Below, piece by piece: positions 44,793-50,851 of a stretch of DNA of 64,000 nucleotides (positions within the stretch are counted from its first letter, which is position 1; each line of letters starts with the position of its first letter). The stretch lies in contig JAGQRH010000001.1 of assembly GCA_020425605.1 (NCBI GenBank), positions 206,455-270,454 of the forward strand, given 5' to 3'. The notes under the pieces were generated by a model. That model was not told the origin of the DNA. It did no database searches and saw only the letters and a program-made list of their open reading frames with translations. The DNA comes from Planctomycetota bacterium (GTDB taxonomy: Bacteria; Planctomycetota; UBA8742; UBA2392). A program made the translations under genes and the position numbers.

Positions 44793-44997
44793 TGTTCAGG
44801 AGAGGACCGAGACGCGAAGAAAGGGCCGGAAAGGAGAGCGTAAAGCTACCCTCTCGATCACGTCTCGGCCGCATGGCACCGCTGCTCAGTGGGCGATCAC
44901 TTCGCAACGGAAATGTCTGTCTCGAGCGGAAGGGGTGAACACCTTGTTCGTGAGGGGCCACGTACCGGTGGAGCTATTGCTCTCTCATCAACCGCAG
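44763..44997 (-). ncRNA. Candidate structured RNA (stand-alone ncRNA or attenuating leader of bshA)
   Basis: A near-consensus promoter (45030-45003) predicts a transcript starting near 44997, and a strong terminator ends it near 44763, giving ~235 nt with no convincing reading frame. Internal pairings: a long closing helix with mismatches between 44992-44980 and 44805-44794; CCGAGACG/CGTCTCGG (44868-44861 with 44814-44807) enclosing a GAGAG/CTCTC hairpin; and CATTTC/GAAGTG (44915-44910 with 44903-44898). The long-hairpin shape recalls 6S RNA, but I cannot match conserved 6S bases. RNase P, tmRNA and SRP signatures were not found. Since bshA starts 79 nt after the terminator, an attenuating leader is the other reading. 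Confidence 0.5.
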
Positions 44998-45002
44998 AAG
45001 TT

Positions 45003-45030
45003 AGTATAGCCTATCCACCGTGCCTGTCAA
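45003..45030 (-). promoter_or_regulatory. Strong sigma70-type promoter for the structured RNA
   Basis: Minus strand TTGACA (45030-45025), a 16-nt spacer and TATACT (45008-45003). Both hexamers are consensus or nearly so, and it is the best promoter match in the window. Confidence 0.7.
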
Positions 45031-45336
45031 CGACCGAAAGCGCTTTGTTGAAGGGCATTCACAGGCACAGGCCAATACCCCCGTTCGCTGAAACCTTTAA
45101 CGACTGAGGGGCTCGAATGGCATCCTGAAATGACCGAAATTTCGGCACAGCAACGACCTCCAGAACGGGCGAAACCCGGCTGTCGACCCACAACCCGCAT
45201 TTATAGGGCGTGCAGCCCGTGTGGACGCCTGCAGCCACTTGCCGCGCTTCGCCAGTATCACGGGGTCGTCACCAACTTCGTTGGGCGGTCCTTGCGGGCC
45301 GCCTCCAGCGTGGCAAATAAGTTAGTAGTGGCTAGG
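45031..45336. other. Gene-free stretch between rimO 3' end and the RNA promoter
   Basis: 306 bp without a credible gene. It holds a perfect 12-bp palindrome CCGAAATTTCGG (45134-45145) that could be an operator, and a GGGCGTGCAGCCCGT hairpin near 45207. No terminator is obvious for rimO. Confidence 0.4.
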
Positions 45337-46689
45337 TTAGCTGCTCGGCTCGCACAGCAGATCGTACCCCATGGAGCGTACAACCCTTGCGTTCAAGAGG
45401 GTTCCGGGCTCATGGCGGCCCTTGAGCAGTGCAGTGCAGTCAATCTCGGGCGCGTCGGCCCGCGTGCGTCCGACGGTGGGATACTTCGGGTCCTGGCCGG
45501 GGCCCTCCGCCAGCACTTCGATGGTCGTCCCGACGAGTTTTTCGTTGGCTGCGAACAACACTTCGCGATTTACGTCCATAAAGCGGCGATGGCGCTCCTC
45601 GATGACTTCGGGCGCGAGCTTGCCATCCAGCTCGAAGGACGCGGCCTGGTCTTCGTCCGAGAACGGAAAGGCACCGGCGCGGTCAATGTGGCCCTCGCGG
45701 ATGAAATCCAGCAGCTCGTTGAACTGTTCCTCGGTCTCGCCGGGAAAACCGACGATGAACGTGCTGCGCAGCGTCAGCCCGGGGATGCGCTCGCGCATCT
45801 TGGCCAGCAGGCGGGTAGTCGTCTCGCGCGTACTGCCTCGTCGCATGCGGCGCAGGACGTTGCTGCTGATGTGCTGCAGCGGCATGTCGATGTAGCCAAG
45901 CAGCTTGGGCTCATTGGCCAGCAGCTCGATCAGCTCATCCGTAACCTGCGTGGGATAGGCGTACATCAGGCGAATCCAGTCGATGCCATCCACCTTGGCG
46001 AGATCGGCCAGCACCTCGTGCACTGACTTGCGGCCTTCGGAATCGAGGCCGTAGTACGTGCTGTCTTGCGCAACGATGATCAGCTCTTTGGCCCCGTCGG
46101 CCGCCAACTCGGTCGCTTCCTGAATGATCTGCTCGCGCGGCTTGCTGCGGAAACGCCCGCGGATGCTGGGGATCGTGCAGAAGGCGCACTTGTGGTCGCA
46201 GCCTTCACTGATGCGCAGGTAGGCGTAGTGGCGTGGTGTGATGCGAAGGCGGGCACGGTCATCGTAAACGCTGCCGCGCTCGTCGGGGTCGCTGATGGCG
46301 ATGCTGCGGGCAAGCTCGCCGCTGCCGCTCAGTTCGCGCAACACGTCGCTCAGGCGAGTGCGGTCGTTGACGCTGACCAGGGCGTCCACGCCCGGGACTT
46401 CGCGGTCGAGCATCTCGCGGTAGTTGCCGACCATGCAGCCGGCGACCACCACGCGCTTCACGCCGCCCTTTTCCTTCAGGTCGAGCACGGCCTGGATGTG
46501 GTCCAGCGATTCCTGCCTTGATGCCCCGAGAAAGCCGCAGGTGTTCACCACCACGACATCGGCGCCGGTGTAGTCGGGCGTGACGACGAACCCCTCGGAG
46601 GCAATGCTGCCGAGCATGGTTTCGGAATCGATCAGGTTTTTCGGGCAGCCAAGCGAAATGAACGCCACACTGCCAAGCGCCGTCTTCAT
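45337..46689 (-). CDS. rimO: Ribosomal protein S12 methylthiotransferase RimO
   Basis: RimO is a radical-SAM enzyme that adds a methylthio group to an aspartate of ribosomal protein S12. In 450 residues: the N-terminal MTTase domain with cluster cysteines Cys15 (SLGCPKN), Cys51 (VNTCGF) and the AGCMVGNYR cysteine, the radical-SAM CxxxCxxC in EGCDHKCAFCTIPSIRG, and a C-terminal TRAM-like domain. SLGCPKNLIDSE and DMPLQHISSNVLRRMRRGS are RimO rather than MiaB signatures. The start is MKTALG at 46689; no clear ribosome site is seen. An 87-bp divergent region with heptamer repeats separates it from the gene at 46777. Confidence 0.96.
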   Translation of the reverse strand: MKTALGSVAFISLGCPKNLIDSETMLGSIASEGFVVTPDYTGADVVVVNTCGFLGASRQESLDHIQAVLDLKEKGGVKRVVVAGCMVGNYREMLDREVPGVDALVSVNDRTRLSDVLRELSGSGELARSIAISDPDERGSVYDDRARLRITPRHYAYLRISEGCDHKCAFCTIPSIRGRFRSKPREQIIQEATELAADGAKELIIVAQDSTYYGLDSEGRKSVHEVLADLAKVDGIDWIRLMYAYPTQVTDELIELLANEPKLLGYIDMPLQHISSNVLRRMRRGSTRETTTRLLAKMRERIPGLTLRSTFIVGFPGETEEQFNELLDFIREGHIDRAGAFPFSDEDQAASFELDGKLAPEVIEERHRRFMDVNREVLFAANEKLVGTTIEVLAEGPGQDPKYPTVGRTRADAPEIDCTALLKGRHEPGTLLNARVVRSMGYDLLCEPSS

Positions 46690-46743
46690 AGTGCGCAATG
46701 GTAGCTTCGCCGAGCGGCACCGGTAGGCGAGGATTGGCTGTTG

Positions 46744-46774
46744 ACCATCAACTATCAACCATCAACTATCAACC
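46744..46774. repeat. Degenerate heptamer tandem repeat in a divergent promoter region
   Basis: Four consecutive heptamers alternate ACCATCA and ACTATCA (46744-46771), followed by a partial ACC. They lie between the divergent starts of rimO and the gene at 46777 and touch the latter's start. Confidence 0.75.
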
Positions 46775-46776
46775 AG

Positions 46777-47388
46777 ATGACCACCTGGGTCGGAATCGAA
46801 GTCACCCGCCAGGTCCGCGTTGCGGACGGCGTGATTCAATCGGTCGGCAAGCTCTCGGCCGGTGGGGTGAACCTGCTGGAACACCAGATCGGGATTGCCA
46901 AGCAGATCACGTCGCCTGACCAGATCTGCATCCTGACGGCGCAGGGCGACGAGGCCGTGCTGGAGCTGATCGCCGGGCACGGGCTGCGCGAGCTCGCCCC
47001 GTTCGATTTCATCGCCATGCTGTCGGACCGCGCCAAGCACGGCGAGGACGGCGCGGCCGTACTGTTGCGCCAGATCGCGCCGCTGCGCGATGCCAAGGAC
47101 GTGAAGAAGGCGCTGAAACTGCTGAAGAAACACCCGGTAGTAATCAGCGCCAGCAAGCCACCCAAGGGCCACAAGCGCCACGAGCCCCTGCCCGGCGAGG
47201 ACGAGCCCGACTACCGCTGCCTCGCCTTCGAAGCCCGCCGCATCAGTGAATTCAGCATGCAGGCCATGACCGGCCTAAGCGCCGGCAACGAGGAGCAACT
47301 GTTCATCGATTGGGACAGGTTTACAGAATACTCGCGCCCGGAAAGCGAGGCGCATGCGGCAGAGGTTATTAGGAAATGGAAAGGCTAG
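46777..47388 (+). CDS. Nucleotidyltransferase-like protein (weak assignment)
   Basis: The product has 203 residues and is cytoplasmic. The layout LLEHQIGIAKQITSPDQICILTAQGD, then ELIAGHGL, a middle LLRQIAPLRDAKDVKKALKLL and a strand HPVVISASKPPKGHKRHEP is reminiscent of sugar-nucleotide cytidylyltransferases of the NeuA/KdsB fold. The glycine/arginine-rich N-terminal nucleotide loop of that family is not evident, so it may be a degenerate relative. The ATG at 46777 is preferred over a TTG at 46741 because the extra codons would be the heptamer repeat itself. No clear ribosome site. It stands alone, divergent from rimO. Confidence 0.6.
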   Translation: MTTWVGIEVTRQVRVADGVIQSVGKLSAGGVNLLEHQIGIAKQITSPDQICILTAQGDEAVLELIAGHGLRELAPFDFIAMLSDRAKHGEDGAAVLLRQIAPLRDAKDVKKALKLLKKHPVVISASKPPKGHKRHEPLPGEDEPDYRCLAFEARRISEFSMQAMTGLSAGNEEQLFIDWDRFTEYSRPESEAHAAEVIRKWKG

Positions 47389-47605
47389 TGGAGATTGGGG
47401 CCAATCCAGAGGCAGTCGACGGGCCTGGGACGAGGCACCCATTAATCATTCTACGCTGAACGACCGTGCCAAGTAACCTCACCCGTTCTCTCTATTTCAC
47501 TAACAAACATTTCGGGAAGGAGCACACCCTCTGCCTAAGCGCCCTGAAAGCGTCGGTGTCCAATTGCAGTCGCGACCATCATGTGCGGAGCATACAAGGC
47601 TGAAG

Positions 47606-48049
47606 TCATGGGCGCGTGACAGGGCCTCCTGCATCGCCCTCAGGCAGTTCCACTATGAGGTGAGCTATCTGTTCGCCGAGGCCCGAAAGATCCTCTCTGT
47701 TGAATTCCTCGGACCCCAGGAAAGTGATGCCGTTCTTTGTAATCAAAATGCGAAGGCGAACCCCGTGGCGCACTAGCTTCCACAACGCCCCCGGGCCCCG
47801 CTGTTCTGCCCTTCCCCTGTCCGAAACAACAACAGGATGGTTCTGAGGATCCTTGTAGCCCATGCGCCCCACTGCCTCAATTACACGAGCCAACTGATCG
47901 AACAACAGAGAATCGGACACCATCTCAGCGTCTGCAAACTCAGCCACCAGGACCACACCAATATCGCGCTCTTCGTGAGCCTCCCTGAAATACTTGAACG
48001 CCCACAAGTGCCACTCCTCACCATCTTCTACGGCTCTTTTTGACGGCAT
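47606..48049 (-). CDS. Small protein of unknown function, isolated, lower-GC
   Basis: The product has 147 residues, supported by AAAGGAG 9 nt before the ATG at 48049 and by a plausible amino-acid composition. Early segments EEWHLWAFKYFREAHEERDIGVVLVAEFAD and LLFDQLARVIEAVG look like alpha/beta alternation. Later ones (HGVRLRILITKNGITFLG, LGEQIAHLIVELPEG) add two more strands and a helix. No motif is recognised. It lies in a ~870-bp stretch (47389-48256) with visibly lower GC and no other gene; the flanking 217 and 207 bp hold nothing I can name. Composition suggests acquisition by transfer. Confidence 0.55.
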   Translation of the reverse strand: MPSKRAVEDGEEWHLWAFKYFREAHEERDIGVVLVAEFADAEMVSDSLLFDQLARVIEAVGRMGYKDPQNHPVVVSDRGRAEQRGPGALWKLVRHGVRLRILITKNGITFLGSEEFNREDLSGLGEQIAHLIVELPEGDAGGPVTRP

Positions 48050-48256
48050 CGGAACCTACTCCTTTAGCCTGAACACTTCAGGACCGACCTTTGGATACTC
48101 ACTCGCTGGTTGTGCTCCTCACGAAATCTTTAGCCTTTTGGGCCATGAAACTGGTGGAGTAATTCGCCACTTGGCCGCCCGAGAAAACCGGCCCGGAGTC
48201 GTCCATGCGCGTCCTGGGTGGCTGACATGTCGTGGTTGTTGGACGACACACAGCCG

Positions 48257-49894
48257 TTAGCCGAACCTGGGTGACAGCTTCTGGTTCATGAACTCGGCGA
48301 GCATTTGGGAGAGCTTGTCGTCGCGGATTTCGTACCAGTCGAAGGTGGCTACTTGCGGGCGCTGCTCGTCCGTGACTGATGCTCGGATGGTGTTGGCGAG
48401 CTTGCCGAATGGCGCCCAGCCGCATTTCAGCACTTCGTGCTTCGCGTTCCGCAGCAGGTACACGCCGCCGACCTGGGGCACGCGGTCGATCATGTCGTCC
48501 GCGTACTCCCAGTCCCAGCTTCGCCCGGTTGCGGCGCTGGGGTCCGGGTCGACGTAGTTGTCCTGCACGGCCTGCGCGAGCGTCTCGAAGCTGACGCTCA
48601 TCTGCTCGCCGGAATCCATGCTGCGCAGGCTGGCCACGCCCGCCTTCTCTTCTTCGGGGCCCGCAATCACCACCAGCGGGATGCCCTTGCGCGAGGCGTA
48701 CTTGAGCTGTTTGGCCAACTTGGCGTTCGAGTCCAGGTAAAGCTCCGCGTTCACACCCGCGCGCCGCAGTTCCTTCGCGGCGCGCATGGAGTAGGCCTTT
48801 GTTTCAGGGCTGAAAATCGTCACGAGCACGGCCGCCGAGGCGCGCGCCTTCGGCAGCAGCTTCAGCTCTTCCAGCGCGGCGATCAGCCGGTCGATCCCGA
48901 CGCTGATGCCGACGGCCGGCACTTCTTCGCCGCTGAACAGGCCGATCAAACCGTCATAGCGGCCGCCGCTCATCACACTGCCGAAGCCGGGCAGATCCTG
49001 CAGGAAGGTCTCGAACACCGTGCCGGTGTAGTACTCAAGCCCGCGAACGATGGTCGGATCAATGCGAAGCACCGCATCGTCCACGCCCATGGCCTGCGCG
49101 GCCGTGAGCACCTCGTTCAGCTCGTCGCAGCCCAGGCGACCCATTTCGGTGCTTCCGAGAAAGCTTCTCATCCGCTCAAGGCGCGCGGCATTCGATTCGG
49201 CGCCGTCGGCGATCTTCAGGAACTCGATCACTCCCGACAGGCCGGTTTCGCTGAAGCCGCCCTGGCCGACCAGCGCCGCCAGTTCTTTGTGCACGCCGTC
49301 TTCGCCAACCTTGTCGAATTTGTCGATCGCGCGCATGACGCCGTCCATCACGCTGTTGTCCGAAACGCCAATGCGCGCCTGCAGCCCGCGGAAGACTTTT
49401 CGATTGTTGAAGCGGATCACGTAATTCGGAACGCCCAGCGCGCGCATGACGGCATAGTCGATCGCGATGCATTCGGCGTCGGCGAGCAGGCTGTCGGTGC
49501 CGACGATGTCGACGTCGCACTGCCAGAACTCGCGGAAGCGGCCCTTGGCGGGGCTTTCCGCGCGCCACACGGGGCCCATCTGGTAGCGCTTGAACGGGCG
49601 TGGCAGGTCGGTCTTGTACTGGCCGATCACGCGGGCCAGTGAAATGGTCAGCTCGTAGCGCAGGGCCACGTCGCGGTCGCCAGCGTCCTTGAACCTGTAA
49701 AACAGCTTCTCGGCCTCGGGGCCGGCCTTGCCGAGCAGGATTTCGGAGTATTCGATGCTGGGCGTATCCAGCGGCTCGAAGCCGTAGCGCTCGAACACCT
49801 CGGCAATACGGCGCAACAGCCGCGTACGCGGCACCATCACCTCGGGAAGGTAATCCCGGAAGCCCTTCAGGATACGTGGTTGGATCTTTGCCAT
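48257..49894 (-). CDS. hisS: Histidyl-tRNA synthetase with C-terminal GIY-YIG-like domain
   Basis: HisRS charges tRNA-His. The class II core is complete: PRILKGFRDYLPEVM, motif 2 KRYQMGPVWRAESPAKGRFREFWQCDVDIVG, the HisRS signature IVRGLEYYTGTVFET, motif 3 near YDGLIGLFSGEEVPAVGISVGIDR, and an HGTP anticodon domain. At 545 residues it is ~110 longer than usual. The extra C-terminal ~89 residues (457-545) read GVYLLRNAKHEVLKCGW, then an Arg-containing helix (FGKLANTIRAS) and end MLAEFMNQKLSPRFG. Order and spacing match a GIY-YIG nuclease fold: GVY at 477-479, Arg504, Glu534. The second YxG tyrosine is replaced (KCG) and the terminal Asn is Gly. It is therefore probably a non-cleaving derivative. 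ATG at 49894 is preferred. Confidence 0.95.
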   Translation of the reverse strand: MAKIQPRILKGFRDYLPEVMVPRTRLLRRIAEVFERYGFEPLDTPSIEYSEILLGKAGPEAEKLFYRFKDAGDRDVALRYELTISLARVIGQYKTDLPRPFKRYQMGPVWRAESPAKGRFREFWQCDVDIVGTDSLLADAECIAIDYAVMRALGVPNYVIRFNNRKVFRGLQARIGVSDNSVMDGVMRAIDKFDKVGEDGVHKELAALVGQGGFSETGLSGVIEFLKIADGAESNAARLERMRSFLGSTEMGRLGCDELNEVLTAAQAMGVDDAVLRIDPTIVRGLEYYTGTVFETFLQDLPGFGSVMSGGRYDGLIGLFSGEEVPAVGISVGIDRLIAALEELKLLPKARASAAVLVTIFSPETKAYSMRAAKELRRAGVNAELYLDSNAKLAKQLKYASRKGIPLVVIAGPEEEKAGVASLRSMDSGEQMSVSFETLAQAVQDNYVDPDPSAATGRSWDWEYADDMIDRVPQVGGVYLLRNAKHEVLKCGWAPFGKLANTIRASVTDEQRPQVATFDWYEIRDDKLSQMLAEFMNQKLSPRFG

Positions 49895-49911
49895 GCCAGC
49901 CTTCAAGACAA

Positions 49912-49934
49912 CCGCCGACGATCAACGTCGGCGG
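49912..49934 (-). terminator. Hairpin between STAS gene and hisS, possible terminator
   Basis: Perfect 9-bp arms CCGCCGACG (49912-49920) and CGTCGGCGG (49926-49934) with a 5-nt loop lie 48 nt downstream of the STAS stop and 18 nt before the hisS ATG. The minus-strand tail TTGTCTTG is only moderately T-rich. Confidence 0.5.
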
Positions 49935-49982
49935 GTTTCTAACCTATGGATCGCCGCGCGACAACCGCAGCTACCTACACGT

Positions 49983-50333
49983 TCACTTCTTCAGGGCCTT
50001 CAGGGCATCCTGCGGGCTGTTGGCGAACTTGAACACCTGGCTCAGCCCGAGCATATCGAACACTTCCTGCACAGGCTCGGTCGGGTTCATGAGCACAATG
50101 TCGCCGCCGCGCTCATGGCTGGCCGAGAGCGTACCGATGAACACGCCGGCGCCGGCGCTGCTGATGTACTCCACGTCGCTGAGTTCCACGGCGAGGCGGA
50201 CCTTGCCCTCGTCGAACAGGTTGTTGATGGTCTGTTCCATGTACTCGAACGTGTGTGCATCGAGCCAACCCGCGATGTGAATGAGCGTCACATCGGGCGA
50301 CAGCTGCTCCAGGTTGATCTCGAATTCCTTCAT
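49983..50333 (-). CDS. STAS-domain anti-sigma factor antagonist
   Basis: The protein has 116 residues with the SpoIIAA/RsbV-type fold: strand FEINLEQLSPDVTLIHIAGWLDAHT and the phosphorylation loop EYISSAGAGVFIG. Ser59 aligns with the phosphorylated Ser of SpoIIAA. It is expected to sequester the RsbW-like kinase when unphosphorylated. It is the last of three consecutive minus-strand genes (SpoIIE-type phosphatase at 50852, kinase at 50386, STAS here) that together form a complete partner-switching switch. No sigma factor lies nearby, so the final target could be a sigma factor elsewhere or another protein. Confidence 0.92.
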   Translation of the reverse strand: MKEFEINLEQLSPDVTLIHIAGWLDAHTFEYMEQTINNLFDEGKVRLAVELSDVEYISSAGAGVFIGTLSASHERGGDIVLMNPTEPVQEVFDMLGLSQVFKFANSPQDALKALKK

Positions 50334-50385
50334 GTGCTTATGCCTTTACTACCCTCTGCTGGGGAATCAATGGACGGCTTACAAC

Positions 50386-50835
50386 CTAGCCCGGCACTTT
50401 GATGTACTTGACCAACGTCAATTCGTTCACCTCGCCTTCGCGCGACGTGTAGCGGACTTCATCCATCACCTTGCGCATGATGAACAACCCGAGCCCGCGC
50501 TTGTTGCCGCTGGCGATGTGGGCCTGCAGATCGAGTTCAGCCTTCTCGGCCGAGCCCGATGCAGTGTCATAGCTGACGCCGTTGTCTCGGATGCGGACCC
50601 GGAAGCTCTGGTCGTCGGCGTCGATCAGGACCTCGACGTTGCCGCGCTCCATGCCTTCGTAGCCGTGCTGGATCGTGTTTGCCACGGCCTCGTCGACCGC
50701 GAGCACCACCTTGTTGGCGTCGCCGTTCGGCAGAACCGAGCGCTTGATGGCCGCATGCAGGAACTCTCGCACAACCGCAAGATTGCGCGTTTCCGCCTCG
50801 ACTTCAAGCCTGTCTGTTACGTGTGAATCTGACAC
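50386..50835 (-). CDS. RsbW-like serine/threonine kinase / anti-sigma factor
   Basis: The protein has 149 residues of the HATPase_c (GHKL) type. N-box VDEAVANTIQHGYEG (Glu49, Asn53), G1 box IRDNGVSYD (Asp84, Gly86) and G2 box KRGLGLFIM are all present, so ATP binding should be intact. It would phosphorylate the STAS antagonist encoded 52 nt downstream. The start is GTG at 50835 with GGGGA ~7 nt upstream. It lies 16 nt after the phosphatase gene, in the same direction. Confidence 0.92.
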   Translation of the reverse strand: MSDSHVTDRLEVEAETRNLAVVREFLHAAIKRSVLPNGDANKVVLAVDEAVANTIQHGYEGMERGNVEVLIDADDQSFRVRIRDNGVSYDTASGSAEKAELDLQAHIASGNKRGLGLFIMRKVMDEVRYTSREGEVNELTLVKYIKVPG

Positions 50836-50851
50836 CTGCTATCCCCGGTTG

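Noticed and set aside
44869..44890. TGGCACCGC motif on the plus strand resembling a T-box core
   Set aside because: The strong promoter and terminator are on the minus strand, and no aminoacyl-tRNA synthetase or amino-acid gene follows on the plus strand.
44763..44997. tmRNA, RNase P or SRP RNA as identity of the structured RNA
   Set aside because: No tag-peptide frame with a tRNA-like 3' end, no RNase P conserved core and no GGAAGC-type SRP loop could be found.
48099..48425. 108-codon minus-strand open frame near the hisS 3' end
   Set aside because: It overlaps the last ~170 bp of hisS in another frame and has an Arg/Pro/Thr-rich composition without motifs.
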